Positions 51,670 through 61,784 of a DNA stretch of 64,000 nt are shown here, in pieces. Position numbers and translations under genes: made by a program. Source of the DNA: Methylophaga sp. (GTDB lineage Bacteria > Pseudomonadota > Gammaproteobacteria > Nitrosococcales > Methylophagaceae); contig NZ_VENF01000001.1 in assembly GCF_009711715.1 (NCBI RefSeq), positions 62,001 to 126,000 on the forward strand. The letters are read 5' to 3'. Under the pieces are notes generated by a model. It worked only from the letters and a program-made list of their open reading frames with translations. It searched no databases and was not told where the DNA came from. Numbering within the stretch: the stretch's first letter is position 1; each line of letters begins with the position of its first letter.

Positions 51670-54291
51670 ATGAAGATGAAGAAACAGGTTCTGGCCGGAA
51701 TGGTGGCTGCTGCCACGATGGGCTTTTTCATTCCCCTCACCAGCCACGCTTTCGGGCTGGGCAAGATTGACGTCATGTCAGCGCTGAACGAACCGTTCAG
51801 AGCGGAGATTGGCTTGACGGCATTACGACCCGAAGAGAAAGACAATCTGCAGATCAAGATGGCATCCGATGCCGAATTTACCAAAGCCGGACTCAGTCGC
51901 AGTATGCTGCTCGACCAGATGCAGTTTGATATTATCGAATCCGGTGGCCGTAATAAGATTCTGATTACCTCCAAGCAGCCTATCAAAGAGCCTTTCCTGG
52001 ACTTTCTCATCTCAGCGACTGCCGGGGCCGGGATTATGATCCGTGAATACACGGTTCTGCTGGACCCACCTGAATATGTGACTGCAGCCAGCAGAGGCAG
52101 CAACCGCACTGCCGAGAGCAAGCCTGCAGCGCCGGTGCAGGAGCCCAGCACCACCCGTTACCAGTATGCACAGAGCCGTGGTTTCAATGGCAGCAGCTAT
52201 GATGTCAAACGCAGTGATACGCTATGGAATGTGGCACTGGAGACACGGCCTGACAGTAATGTCAGTGTGCATCAGATGATGATGGCGTTGCTGAATGCGA
52301 ATCCGGATGCCTTCACCAATCAGAATGTGAATGGTCTGAAAGCCGGTGTCACACTGCAGATCCCGTCGCGTGATGAGATACTGGCGATGTCATCCCCGGC
52401 TGCGAGAGCCGCATTTGCTGCGCAGAACGAAGCCTGGAAGAATCGTAACCGCCAGCCAACACAAACCGCAGCAATCACGACCCGGACGACGACTGAGCCC
52501 GAGCAAGCGCAGGAAACTGCGACAGCAGATCCGGAAACTCAGGACACAACGGATACAGCAACTGCTGCTGATACGCCGGATCCGGCTACTGCTGCAGGCA
52601 GCACGGACACGGAGTCGGCAGAAGCTCGTCTGCAACTGGTTGCCCCGGAAGATGCGGATACTTCAGAAGATGATGCCTCACCCAATGTGGCAGGTAACGA
52701 GGATATCAAACAGCTTACTGAGCAATTGACGTTGGCTCAGGAAACCATCGAAGCCCAGGCACAGGAAAATATCGACTTCAAAGAACGTATGGATGCGATG
52801 GAAGAGCAGCTGGAAACCATGCGACGGCTGATCTCACTGAAAGATGCGGATCTGGCGCGCCTGCAGTCTATGCTTGAAGAAGAGGATCCGGCGCTGGCTG
52901 CACAGGCCGCTGCCGTTGTTGAGTCAGAAGCGGGTGGGGCTACAGCAGATGCCCAGGCCATTGATACCGCCGCGACCGATCCCCTGCCTGACGCCGAGCC
53001 ACAAACGGCAGCAACTGGTACTGATAATACAGCGGAAACTGCATCGCAACAGCCTGCGCCAACTGGCGCAAACAACGATATCATCAGCAATACGGCTGAA
53101 GCACTGAATCTGGACGCTGCTCAGGTGCAATCCACGCTCGATCAGGTGAAGCAATTCGTTAATGACAACAAGTTGCCGACGGCATTGGGCTTACTGTTGC
53201 TGTTATTGCTTCTCTGGTTACTGGCTCGTCGCAGCCGTCGTGAAGTAACCTGGGACGAAGCCGTCCAGAAAATGGATAAGGCCAGCGAAAAACAGGCTGG
53301 TAAATCGACAGTTGTTGCCCCGGTCAATGATGATGACATGACTGATGCCCCTCTATCTGAGCAGGAACATGAACAGGAAAAATCTGTTTCAGAGCTGGTC
53401 GAACAGGCGGATATGTTCGTCGGTTATGCCGATTATGTTCAGGCGCGTTCATCACTGGAACAGGCCAGAAGTATGGAACCTGCCAATAGCCTGGTCGCAT
53501 ACAAATTACTGTTTGTACTTTACAAACAACAGCAGACAGATGAATTTATTGCACTGGTAGAAGAAGTACCGTTTGAAACTGACAGCTTTGAATGGGCAGA
53601 GATCAAACAATGGGGTAAAGTACTGGCTCCCAATCACAGCCTGTTTGCCGAGCAGCAAGCAGCACCTGCAAAGGCCGAAGACAGCGATACTGAGGCTTTG
53701 ACAGTCTCAGAGACCGTAACAGAATCTGCTCAGGCTGAACCCGACACTGAGGTGGAAGCTGAAGTCGAAACCCAGGACAGCAACCATATCGAATTTGACC
53801 TGAATGACTTTGCAGACACTGAAGTTCAAACTGAGCCGGAGGAAGAGGTCAGCAGCAACAAGAAACAGGCAGAGGATGTTGACGATGACTTGCTGACCTT
53901 TGACACGAATTTAGGTCTGGATGACAAAATCCAGACAACTGAGGACAAAGACAATACGCCACTGGAACTCGATATCACGGAAGATGATGAGCGCGATGAG
54001 ACGCTGTCATTTGACCAGAACATCGAGTCTGATTCATCCGAACCTGAAGACACTGACGCGTTGTTAAACGAGGCAGAGTTTGTTGAAACAAATGATGAAG
54101 AGCCCGACCTTGAGTTTGATATCGACGATCTGGATGAAATCGATGAGGCTGAAACCAAGCTTGATTTAGCGGCAGCCTATATTGATATGGGTGACCCGGA
54201 TGGCGCACGCAGCATACTGAATGAAGTACTGTTAGAAGGTAACGACGAACAGAAGAATCGGGCTCACGATTTGCTCAATTCGCTGTCATAA
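51670..54291 (+). CDS. fimV: FimV-like polar hub protein
   Basis: FimV organises type IV pili, flagella or polarity at the cell pole. The 873-residue product has a signal peptide (ending SHAFG) followed by the FimV N-terminal domain (LGKIDVMSALNEPFRAEIGL). A LysM-like domain (about 177-238, starting SYDVKRSDTLWNVA), Thr/Ala/Gln-rich linkers, and a coiled coil (about 355-405) come next. One membrane helix (about 500-516) and an acidic cytoplasmic region follow, ending in a TPR-like FimV C-terminal motif (KLDLAAAYIDMGDPDGARSIL). ATG at 51676 is an alternative start. It lies in the conserved asd-fimV-truA order. Confidence 0.93.
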   Translation: MKMKKQVLAGMVAAATMGFFIPLTSHAFGLGKIDVMSALNEPFRAEIGLTALRPEEKDNLQIKMASDAEFTKAGLSRSMLLDQMQFDIIESGGRNKILITSKQPIKEPFLDFLISATAGAGIMIREYTVLLDPPEYVTAASRGSNRTAESKPAAPVQEPSTTRYQYAQSRGFNGSSYDVKRSDTLWNVALETRPDSNVSVHQMMMALLNANPDAFTNQNVNGLKAGVTLQIPSRDEILAMSSPAARAAFAAQNEAWKNRNRQPTQTAAITTRTTTEPEQAQETATADPETQDTTDTATAADTPDPATAAGSTDTESAEARLQLVAPEDADTSEDDASPNVAGNEDIKQLTEQLTLAQETIEAQAQENIDFKERMDAMEEQLETMRRLISLKDADLARLQSMLEEEDPALAAQAAAVVESEAGGATADAQAIDTAATDPLPDAEPQTAATGTDNTAETASQQPAPTGANNDIISNTAEALNLDAAQVQSTLDQVKQFVNDNKLPTALGLLLLLLLLWLLARRSRREVTWDEAVQKMDKASEKQAGKSTVVAPVNDDDMTDAPLSEQEHEQEKSVSELVEQADMFVGYADYVQARSSLEQARSMEPANSLVAYKLLFVLYKQQQTDEFIALVEEVPFETDSFEWAEIKQWGKVLAPNHSLFAEQQAAPAKAEDSDTEALTVSETVTESAQAEPDTEVEAEVETQDSNHIEFDLNDFADTEVQTEPEEEVSSNKKQAEDVDDDLLTFDTNLGLDDKIQTTEDKDNTPLELDITEDDERDETLSFDQNIESDSSEPEDTDALLNEAEFVETNDEEPDLEFDIDDLDEIDEAETKLDLAAAYIDMGDPDGARSILNEVLLEGNDEQKNRAHDLLNSLS

Positions 54292-54303
54292 GCGGGACTG
54301 GAT

Positions 54304-55083
54304 GTGAGGATTGCACTCGGCGTCGAATATGCCGGAACAGCTTTTTGCGGCTGGCAGTATCAGCCCCATGCCCGAACTGTGCAGGATGAACTGCAAAAAG
54401 CCGTTTCCAAAGTCGCCAATCATGAAATAGAAGTATTCGCTGCAGGCAGAACCGACACCGGTGTGCATGCGCTTAATCAGGTAGTGCATTTTGATACCCC
54501 ATCGATCCGTGAACTGCGGGGCTGGCTGCTGGGTATCAATGCCAACCTTCCCAAAGATGTCGCCGTCACCTGGGTCAGACAGGTAGATGATGAATTCAAT
54601 GCCCGTTTTACCGCGATCAAACGTAGCTATCGCTATCTGATTCTTAACCGTTTAAGCCGTTCTGCGGTGCATCATCAGCGTATGTGGTGGCATCACCATC
54701 CGCTCGATATCGGGCGAATGCAGGCTGCGGCAACACAGCTTGTCGGCCGTCATGATTTTTCTGCGTTCCGTGCCAGTGAGTGTCAGGCTAAAAGCCCGGT
54801 GAAAACACTGGATAAAATCGAAATCAGCAAGCAGCATGACTGTATTGCGGTAGACGTCGAGGCACGTTCCTTTCTGCATCACATGGTGCGTAACCTGGTT
54901 GGTGTGATGGCGGCAATTGGCGACGGCAGCAAGCCGGTCGAGTGGGCGGGTGAAGTGCTGAGAAGTGCAGACAGAAGCCGGGGGGGTATTACCGCACCGC
55001 CGGAAGGTTTATATCTGGTCGATGTTCGTTATCCGGAACAATATTCTTTACCAACAGTGTCGGGTTTTCCGGTGCTCTGGTAA
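54304..55083 (+). CDS. truA: tRNA pseudouridine(38-40) synthase
   Basis: A 259-residue pseudouridine synthase acting on the tRNA anticodon arm. The N-terminal YAGTAFCGWQ and catalytic aspartate D51 in AAGRTDTGVHA are present, with FTAIKRSYRYLI and FLHHMVRNLVGVM further on. The GTG start has only a weak ribosome site (GGGACTGG), 12 bases behind fimV. The fimV-truA-trpF order is common in gammaproteobacteria. Confidence 0.95.
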   Translation: MRIALGVEYAGTAFCGWQYQPHARTVQDELQKAVSKVANHEIEVFAAGRTDTGVHALNQVVHFDTPSIRELRGWLLGINANLPKDVAVTWVRQVDDEFNARFTAIKRSYRYLILNRLSRSAVHHQRMWWHHHPLDIGRMQAAATQLVGRHDFSAFRASECQAKSPVKTLDKIEISKQHDCIAVDVEARSFLHHMVRNLVGVMAAIGDGSKPVEWAGEVLRSADRSRGGITAPPEGLYLVDVRYPEQYSLPTVSGFPVLW

Positions 55084-55119
55084 AGTATCACAACGATTAC
55101 AGAACTATTTCAGAGCGCA

Positions 55120-55734
55120 ATGAGAACCCGTGTCAAAATCTGCGGCATGACCCGTCGCCAAGATGCTGATTTTGCAGCCGAATCTGGCGCCGATGCGATA
55201 GGGCTGGTATTTTATCCGCCGAGTCCGCGCTCGCTTACAATTGCGCAGGCGCAGGAAGTCGTGGCAGGAATTGCGCCTTTTGTCACCGTGGTCGGCTTGT
55301 TTGTGAATCCTGATAAAGAACAGGTTTCACAGTGCCTTGACGCGCTACCCATTGATATAATTCAGTTTCACGGCGATGAAAGTCCGGCTTTCTGTGAGCA
55401 GTTTGCCAAGCATTACATCAAGGCCATCAGAATGAAACCGGGCACGGACCTGAAACAAGTCACTGAAGCCCACCGGGCGGCCCGCGGTTTTCTGCTGGAT
55501 GCCTATCAACCTGGCGTTCCCGGTGGGACAGGCAAGACATTCGACTGGTCTTTAATCGCCGATATAGACCGGCCTGTGATTCTGGCCGGAGGCTTGAATG
55601 CTGGCAATGTCCAGCAAGCGATACAACAAGTGCGACCTTTCGCGGTCGATGTCAGTGGTGGCGTCGAGCGTGAAAAGGGAATAAAAAGTCATGACAAGAT
55701 CAGCGCTTTTATGAGAGAGGTAGCTAATGCTTGA
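55120..55734 (+). CDS. trpF: Phosphoribosylanthranilate isomerase
   Basis: TrpF (204 residues) is a TIM barrel of tryptophan synthesis. The general-base cysteine is in VKICGMTR at the N-terminus; [36 protein letters not shown] with the general-acid aspartate, [10 protein letters not shown] and VDVSGGVE follow in order. Its stop overlaps trpB by 8 bases, so the two are coupled. Confidence 0.95.
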   Translation: MRTRVKICGMTRRQDADFAAESGADAIGLVFYPPSPRSLTIAQAQEVVAGIAPFVTVVGLFVNPDKEQVSQCLDALPIDIIQFHGDESPAFCEQFAKHYIKAIRMKPGTDLKQVTEAHRAARGFLLDAYQPGVPGGTGKTFDWSLIADIDRPVILAGGLNAGNVQQAIQQVRPFAVDVSGGVEREKGIKSHDKISAFMREVANA

Positions 55735-56947
55735 ACAGCATATCCACGATTACTTTAAGAATTTCCCCGATTCACGGGGACATTTCGGCCCGTATGGCGG
55801 CCGTTTTGTCGGTGAAACCCTGATGGAGGCCATCTACGAACTGGAACAGGCCTATCAGCAATATCGTGATGATCCGGATTTCCTGGCAGAAATGGACAAG
55901 GATCTCAGCACCTTTGTCGGCCGGCCTTCACCTCTCTATCTGGCCGAAAACTGGACGCAAAAGCTGGGTGGTGCCCAGATTTATCTCAAACGCGAAGATC
56001 TGAATCATACCGGCGCGCACAAAGTAAACAATACCATCGGCCAGGCACTACTGGCCAAGCGGATGGGTAAAAACCGCATTATTGCTGAAACCGGTGCTGG
56101 TCAGCATGGTGTCGCTACAGCGACTGTTGCCGCCCGCCTGGGGATGGAATGCGTGGTCTACATGGGTGCTGAAGACGTTGAACGTCAGGCGCAGAATGTT
56201 TACCGGATGAAATTGCTTGGTGCTCAGGTCATTCCGGTGAAATCAGGTTCACGTACGCTGAAAGACGCTTTGAATGAAGCCCTGCGTGACTGGGTGACCA
56301 ATGTGGATGATACGTTCTACATAATCGGCACTGTCGCCGGACCGCACCCTTACCCTGCCATGGTGCGGGATTTCCAGTCGGTCATTGGTCGAGAAGCCAA
56401 ACAGCAGGTGATGGAAAAAACCGGCAAACTGCCGGACGCCTTACTTGCCTGTATCGGTGGTGGTTCCAACGCTATCGGTCTTTTCTATCCGTTTATCGAA
56501 GATGAATCAGTGGCCATGTACGGTGTTGAAGGGGCAGGGCATGGTATCGAAACCGGTCAGCACTCTGCACCATTGAGTGCCGGTAAACCCGGTGTTCTGC
56601 ATGGAAACCGTACTTATCTCATGCAGGATGAAAACGGCGAAATCATCGAAACCCATTCGATTTCAGCTGGCCTGGATTACCCGGGTGTGGGGCCCGAACA
56701 TGCCTGGCTGAAAGATATCGGCCGTGCCAACTATGTCTCGGTGACTGATGATGAAGCACTTGCCGCGTTCCACGAATTAACCCGTACCGAAGGTATTATC
56801 CCGGCGCTTGAATCCAGCCATGCACTGGCCTATGCCAGCAAGCTGGCGCCGACCATGTCTTCGGATCAGACACTTGTTATTAACCTGTCCGGTCGCGGTG
56901 ACAAGGATATGCACACAGTCGCAGCCATGGCTGGTTTGAATTTTTAA
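55727..56947 (+). CDS. trpB: Tryptophan synthase beta subunit
   Basis: The 406-residue PLP subunit condenses indole with serine. It has [14 protein letters not shown], the PLP lysine K99 in [22 protein letters not shown], the phosphate loop GGGSNAIG and [20 protein letters not shown] tunnel passes indole from TrpA, encoded 10 bases downstream. Confidence 0.97.
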   Translation: MLEQHIHDYFKNFPDSRGHFGPYGGRFVGETLMEAIYELEQAYQQYRDDPDFLAEMDKDLSTFVGRPSPLYLAENWTQKLGGAQIYLKREDLNHTGAHKVNNTIGQALLAKRMGKNRIIAETGAGQHGVATATVAARLGMECVVYMGAEDVERQAQNVYRMKLLGAQVIPVKSGSRTLKDALNEALRDWVTNVDDTFYIIGTVAGPHPYPAMVRDFQSVIGREAKQQVMEKTGKLPDALLACIGGGSNAIGLFYPFIEDESVAMYGVEGAGHGIETGQHSAPLSAGKPGVLHGNRTYLMQDENGEIIETHSISAGLDYPGVGPEHAWLKDIGRANYVSVTDDEALAAFHELTRTEGIIPALESSHALAYASKLAPTMSSDQTLVINLSGRGDKDMHTVAAMAGLNF

Positions 56948-56957
56948 GGGAGCCACA

Positions 56958-57779
56958 ATGAGTCGCATTAGCCAGTGTTTTAAGAGTTTAAAAGCCGATG
57001 GTCAGACCGCGCTGATCCCTTATATTACCGCCGGTGATCCTGAACCCTGGGTCACGGTACCGTTGCTGCATGCACTGGTCGATGCCGGTGCCGACATTAT
57101 TGAACTGGGGATTCCGTTTTCGGATCCCATGTGTGACGGTCCGGTTATCCAGAAAGCCTGTGAGCGGGCCCTGAAAAACGATGTCAGCATCAAGCATGTG
57201 CTGAAAATGGTGAAACAGTTCCGTGAGAAGAACAAAGAAACGCCGATAGTGCTGATGGGCTATGCCAATCCTATTGAGGCCATGGGTTATCAGAACTTTG
57301 CTGAACTCGCCAAGGATGCCGGTGTGGACGGCGTGCTGACAGTAGACGTGCCACCTGAAGAGTCTGATGAGTTCCGTCAGATCATGGATGAACATGAGAT
57401 CGATACCATTTATCTGGTGGCGCCAACCACTTCTCCTGAGCGGATGGCCACCATTGCCAGCTTCGCCCGTGGCTTTATTTACTATGTATCAATCAAAGGT
57501 GTAACGGGCGCAGCAGCGCTGGATGTCAGTGAAGTTTCGCAGAAGCTGGCGCAGTTGCGTGACAAGACACAATTACCGCTGGGTGTCGGCTTTGGTATCC
57601 GGGATGGCAAATCAGCGGCTGCCGTGTCCGAAATTGCAGACGCTGTTGTAGTCGGTTCAACCCTGGTGCGCTGCATTGAAGAACATGCTGACAAACTGGA
57701 CGAACTGCCGGCCGCCGTCGCTGGTCTGCTGGCAGAAATGCGCCATGCAATTAATGCCCGTGACCTGGCCAGTGCCTGA
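56958..57779 (+). CDS. trpA: Tryptophan synthase alpha subunit
   Basis: The 273-residue TIM barrel cleaves indole-glycerol phosphate. The catalytic residues E49 (IIELGIPFSDP) and D60 (MCDGPVIQ) sit at the same numbers as in the Salmonella enzyme, and GVTGAA and GFGIRDG phosphate-binding loops are present. GGGAGCC precedes the ATG. trpE, trpD and trpC are not in the window. Confidence 0.97.
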   Translation: MSRISQCFKSLKADGQTALIPYITAGDPEPWVTVPLLHALVDAGADIIELGIPFSDPMCDGPVIQKACERALKNDVSIKHVLKMVKQFREKNKETPIVLMGYANPIEAMGYQNFAELAKDAGVDGVLTVDVPPEESDEFRQIMDEHEIDTIYLVAPTTSPERMATIASFARGFIYYVSIKGVTGAAALDVSEVSQKLAQLRDKTQLPLGVGFGIRDGKSAAAVSEIADAVVVGSTLVRCIEEHADKLDELPAAVAGLLAEMRHAINARDLASA

Positions 57780-57800
57780 TTGTAATTTTAAGGTGAAAAG

Positions 57801-58658
57801 ATGAGTTGGTTTGAAAGATTAATTCCGTCGAAGATTCGTACTACTGGACGCAGCCGGTCAGTGCCCGAAGGTGTCTGGTGTAAATGTCCCAGCTGTGACA
57901 GCGTGCTTTATCGGGCCGAGCTGGAACGTAATCTGATGGTCTGTCCGAAATGCGAACATCATCAGCGCATCGGTGCCAGAGCACGTCTGGAAAGCTTTCT
58001 TGATGAAGATGAACGTAAAGAAATTGCGGCAGAAGTCAAACCTATCGATACGTTGCGTTTCAAGGACAGCAAGCGTTATCGCGATCGTATCAGCCAGGCT
58101 CAGAAAAACACCGGAGAGAATGATGCTTTGATTGCAATGCAGGGCAAGGTTAACAATCTGCCCGTGGTCGCGGTTGCCTTTGATTTCAGCTTTATGGGCG
58201 GCTCAATGGGGTCGGTAGTCGGTGAGAAATTTGTCCGTGCCGCACAGGTGGCACTCAAGCACAATATTCCGCTGATTTGTTTCTCTGCCAGTGGTGGTGC
58301 AAGAATGCAGGAAGGCCTGTTCTCACTGATGCAGATGGCGAAAACCAGCGCGATTCTGACTCAGCTGAGCGATGCCGGCATTCCTTTTATTTCGGTAATG
58401 ACGGACCCCACCATGGGTGGGGTATCCGCCAGTCTAGCTATGTTGGGTGATATCAATGTCGCCGAACCGAAAGCACTGATCGGTTTTGCAGGTCCCCGTG
58501 TTATTGAGCAGACCGTGCGTGAAACCCTGCCGGAGGGATTCCAGCGCGCTGAATTCCTGCTGGAACATGGTGCTATCGATATGATTGTCGACCGTCGTGA
58601 CATGCGCGACCGTCTGTGCAATGTATTGACCATGCTGCAAAAACGGGCTGCGGTCTGA
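57801..58658 (+). CDS. accD: Acetyl-CoA carboxylase carboxyltransferase beta subunit
   Basis: With AccA, AccD transfers CO2 from biotin to acetyl-CoA, the first step of fatty-acid synthesis. The 285-residue protein has an N-terminal four-cysteine zinc ribbon (CKCPSC at one end, CPKCEHH at the other), then a crotonase-like carboxyltransferase domain with [27 protein letters not shown] and MGGVSASLA. It is 21 bases after trpA, the usual trpA-accD-folC order. Confidence 0.97.
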   Translation: MSWFERLIPSKIRTTGRSRSVPEGVWCKCPSCDSVLYRAELERNLMVCPKCEHHQRIGARARLESFLDEDERKEIAAEVKPIDTLRFKDSKRYRDRISQAQKNTGENDALIAMQGKVNNLPVVAVAFDFSFMGGSMGSVVGEKFVRAAQVALKHNIPLICFSASGGARMQEGLFSLMQMAKTSAILTQLSDAGIPFISVMTDPTMGGVSASLAMLGDINVAEPKALIGFAGPRVIEQTVRETLPEGFQRAEFLLEHGAIDMIVDRRDMRDRLCNVLTMLQKRAAV

Positions 58659-58669
58659 TAACAACTTCA

Positions 58670-59968
58670 ATGCGCTTTTCTTCTTTGTCGCAATGGCTGG
58701 CGTGGCAGGAACACTTGCATTTCAGGGATATTGATCCCGGTCTGCAACGGGTGGGCGAAGTATGGCAGCGCATGGGTGGCAACCGTAAGCTGCCATTTAA
58801 AGTGGTCACGGTTGCCGGTACTAACGGAAAGGGATCTTCAGTCGCGATCACCGCGGCTATTCTGCAGGCCGCCGGTTATAAAACGGCGACCTACACATCG
58901 CCGCATCTGCTCCGCTATAACGAGCGGATCTGTATCGACAGTATTCCCGCCAGCGATAGCGATATCTGTGAAGCATTCCAGCGTATTGATGAAGCCCGTG
59001 GCGATATCTCACTGACCTATTTCGAGTTTGCAACACTGGCAGCGGCGGATATTTTCTGCCGGGAAAATGTTGACGTGGCCGTGCTGGAAGTGGGGATGGG
59101 AGGACGACTCGATGCCGTTAACCTGTTCGATACCGATGTCGCTTTGATTACACCAATTGGCCTCGACCATATGATGTGGCTGGGTGATAACCGGGAGCAG
59201 ATAGGTCGCGAAAAAGCCGGTATTATCCGTCGTGCTAAACCCGTGGTCTGTTCTGAAGCCACGCCACCAAAAACAGTGATGGATTATGCAGAGAGTCTGT
59301 CTGCCCCCACCTTTGTACGCGATCAAGATTTCTATTATCAGGATGATAACGAGCACTGGCACTGGCATAATGGGGATGTCAGCTTTGAACAATTGCCATT
59401 ACCGCTACTGGCAGGTCGATACCAGTTGCAGAACAGTGCTGCGGTACTGCAAGTCTGTTATCTGCTTAATCAGCAGGGACTGAGAATCACTGAGGAGGCG
59501 ATTCGCCAGGGCCTGAGAACTATACGCCTGTCAGGCCGCTTCCAATTGCTACCGGGACAGGTGACACGCATCCTGGATGTGACTCACAACCAGCAGGGTG
59601 CCGAGAACCTTTGTACCGTTCTTAAAGAGACGCAAAACGAGGGTAAAACCTATGCCGTGCTGGCCATGCTCAAGGATAAAGACTGTAAAGCCGTCGCTGA
59701 AGCACTCAATCCGGTGATCGATGGCTGGTTTCTGGCCGGTCTTGAAGGCGACCGTGGAATGAGCGGTGAGGAGCTCGGCAGTCAAATTGCGCCGATCACA
59801 GGTGAGGCCAAAACTCACTGTTTGGACACGGTCAAACAGGCCTATGAGGCGGCCATGAATGCCGCGGTGCCCGGTGACCGGGTTCTGATTTTTGGCTCAT
59901 TCCACACAGTTGAAGCAGCCATGCTGTTCCTGCCGGAGTGCCAGCAGCCGGTCTCTCAGGCAAGTTAA
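58670..59968 (+). CDS. folC: Folylpolyglutamate/dihydrofolate synthase
   Basis: FolC adds glutamate to folates and makes dihydrofolate. The start at 58670 (MRFSSLSQWLAWQEHLH) follows the accD stop by 11 bases; the frame is open back to a GTG in accD. The 432-residue Mur-ligase-type enzyme has the P-loop VAGTNGKGSS, TSPHLLRYNERI, the Mg-binding EVGMGGRLDAVN and a C-terminal ligase domain with DVTHNQQGAENL. The ribosome site is poor, suggesting translation linked to accD. Its stop is 4 bases from the convergent ligase gene. Confidence 0.94.
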   Translation: MRFSSLSQWLAWQEHLHFRDIDPGLQRVGEVWQRMGGNRKLPFKVVTVAGTNGKGSSVAITAAILQAAGYKTATYTSPHLLRYNERICIDSIPASDSDICEAFQRIDEARGDISLTYFEFATLAAADIFCRENVDVAVLEVGMGGRLDAVNLFDTDVALITPIGLDHMMWLGDNREQIGREKAGIIRRAKPVVCSEATPPKTVMDYAESLSAPTFVRDQDFYYQDDNEHWHWHNGDVSFEQLPLPLLAGRYQLQNSAAVLQVCYLLNQQGLRITEEAIRQGLRTIRLSGRFQLLPGQVTRILDVTHNQQGAENLCTVLKETQNEGKTYAVLAMLKDKDCKAVAEALNPVIDGWFLAGLEGDRGMSGEELGSQIAPITGEAKTHCLDTVKQAYEAAMNAAVPGDRVLIFGSFHTVEAAMLFLPECQQPVSQAS

Positions 59969-59972
59969 AGTC

Positions 59973-61775
59973 TCAATGCTGATACAGGCGGGCAATGTCG
60001 GCCTGATGGTGCTCAATCACTTTGGCCCGCTTGATTTTCATCGTTGGTGTCATCATGCCGTTTTCTATTGTCCACGGTTCCAGTGTGAGACTCACCCGCC
60101 GTATTTTGGCGTAGGCGGGAAAATCATGCAGTAGCTGGCGTAAACGCTGTATAACAAACTGGTGCAGCGATTTGTCATTGAGACTCTGATTTTCCATCGG
60201 GTTCAGCTTCAGTTGCTTGGCAAGACTGAACCATTTATCGCTGTTGAGTACCAGTAAAGCAGATAAATAGGACTCGCCTTCGCCCACAATCATCGCCTGT
60301 TCAAACATCGGATCGGACTGGATAGCCGTTTCCATATCGGCCGGCGGCACTTTTTCACCATTACTCAGTACCAGAATGTCCTTGATACGACCGGTGATGT
60401 AAATATGGCCACTGTCACTGATTCGTGCCTGATCTCCTGTATGCAGCCAGCCTTCAGCATTGATGGTCTGGGCAGTGGCTTTATGATTATTCCAGTAACC
60501 CAGCATATTACCGGGCCCCCGCACCATCAGTTCATTATTGTCCCCGATTTTGACCGCAACGCCCGGAATGGCACGACCGACACTGGCTGGGAAGTTGTTA
60601 TCCGGTTCATTGACGCTCACGACCGGACTGGTTTCAGTCAGTCCATAACCCTGTAATAAATTAAGCCCCAACCCGATAAAAAGCCTGGATGCCTGCTCCG
60701 GCAAAGGAGCGCCACCACTGACTGCCAGACGCATTCTCCCACCCAGTCGCTCAAGCACTTTAGAGGCAACCAGCTTATTCAACAACGGTAGTAATATAAA
60801 ACCCGGACGCCAGCCACGGCGGCCCTGACGGTAGAGAAAATGGGACCAGCCAATACGGGCATTGGCTTTAAACAGCATACGACTCAGTATGCCTTTTTCA
60901 GACAGCTGTGCCTGCAGGCGGGTATAAATGCGTTCGAAAATTCGCGGAACGGCAATCAGGATAGTCGGTTTAACCCTTTGTATATCCTCAGCCAGCTGCG
61001 GAATACCTCTTGAGTAAGCGACGGTAGCCCCGGCCATAATGGGCAGGTAATATCCCGCGGTACGCTCCAGCGTATGCGACAGGGGCAGAAATGACAGGAA
61101 TAAGTCATCAGCCAGAATATCAAAATACTGCAGTGAACCGGCAGCAACGGAAAGCATATTATGATGACTCAGCATCACCCCTTTGGGACGACCGGTGGTG
61201 CCGGATGTGTAGATAATAGAAGCCAGCTGATGCGGATCGGCATCCCAGTCTCTGACGTCACCGCCATCTTCTGGTAACCAGTCTTTGACATAGACTACCT
61301 GACCATCGACGGGCTCATCGTCATCATTATTGATAATGATACGGGTCAGGCTGTGTTCTTCGGTAATCGATGGCTGCAAACGCTTCCACTGATTATTGTT
61401 TTGCAGAAACAGACATTTGACGTCAGCATCCTGCAGGATATAGGCAACATTATCCGGTCTGTCATCGGGGTAGAGCGGAACAACAATGAGTCCCAGCCCC
61501 ATGGCCGCCTGATCGAAAAACACCCACTCCTTGCAATTACGCAGATTCAGCGCTACACGGTCGCCGGGTTCCAGCCTTTCTTCTGCCAGGGCTTTTTGCC
61601 AGCGAGCGACTTCCCGGGCAACTTCCCGCCAGCTTGTATCAAACCAGTCGTCACTGTCGGCACAATAGCTTTTATAGGCAGTCTGTTCAGGGGAACGGCT
61701 CAGTCGTTCCAGAAACAGACCGTAGAGCGTACCTGCCTGTTCTGCTGAGATGTAATCTGTCTCTGCTTTAGCCAT
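59973..61775 (-). CDS. Long-chain acyl-CoA synthetase-like AMP-dependent ligase
   Basis: A 600-residue ANL enzyme that should activate fatty acids to acyl-CoA via acyl-AMP. The AMP loop is IIYTSGTTGRPKG, followed by the gate region LSHTLERTAGYY, the adenine motif LLQGYGLTETSPV, GWLHTGDQA and GRIKDILVLSNGE. The catalytic lysine near the end lies in MTPTMKIKR. The LERTAGYY and PAYAKIRR features fit the FAA1/FadD15-like long-chain group. It lies 9 bases behind a FadL-type porin gene on the same strand, which supports a role in uptake and activation of fatty acids or similar lipids. Confidence 0.9.
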   Translation of the reverse strand: MAKAETDYISAEQAGTLYGLFLERLSRSPEQTAYKSYCADSDDWFDTSWREVAREVARWQKALAEERLEPGDRVALNLRNCKEWVFFDQAAMGLGLIVVPLYPDDRPDNVAYILQDADVKCLFLQNNNQWKRLQPSITEEHSLTRIIINNDDDEPVDGQVVYVKDWLPEDGGDVRDWDADPHQLASIIYTSGTTGRPKGVMLSHHNMLSVAAGSLQYFDILADDLFLSFLPLSHTLERTAGYYLPIMAGATVAYSRGIPQLAEDIQRVKPTILIAVPRIFERIYTRLQAQLSEKGILSRMLFKANARIGWSHFLYRQGRRGWRPGFILLPLLNKLVASKVLERLGGRMRLAVSGGAPLPEQASRLFIGLGLNLLQGYGLTETSPVVSVNEPDNNFPASVGRAIPGVAVKIGDNNELMVRGPGNMLGYWNNHKATAQTINAEGWLHTGDQARISDSGHIYITGRIKDILVLSNGEKVPPADMETAIQSDPMFEQAMIVGEGESYLSALLVLNSDKWFSLAKQLKLNPMENQSLNDKSLHQFVIQRLRQLLHDFPAYAKIRRVSLTLEPWTIENGMMTPTMKIKRAKVIEHHQADIARLYQH

Positions 61776-61784
61776 TTATCCGGC

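Noticed and set aside
58616..58669. N-terminal extension of folC from a GTG inside accD
   Set aside because: The ATG at 58670 gives the usual FolC start and lies just after the accD stop.
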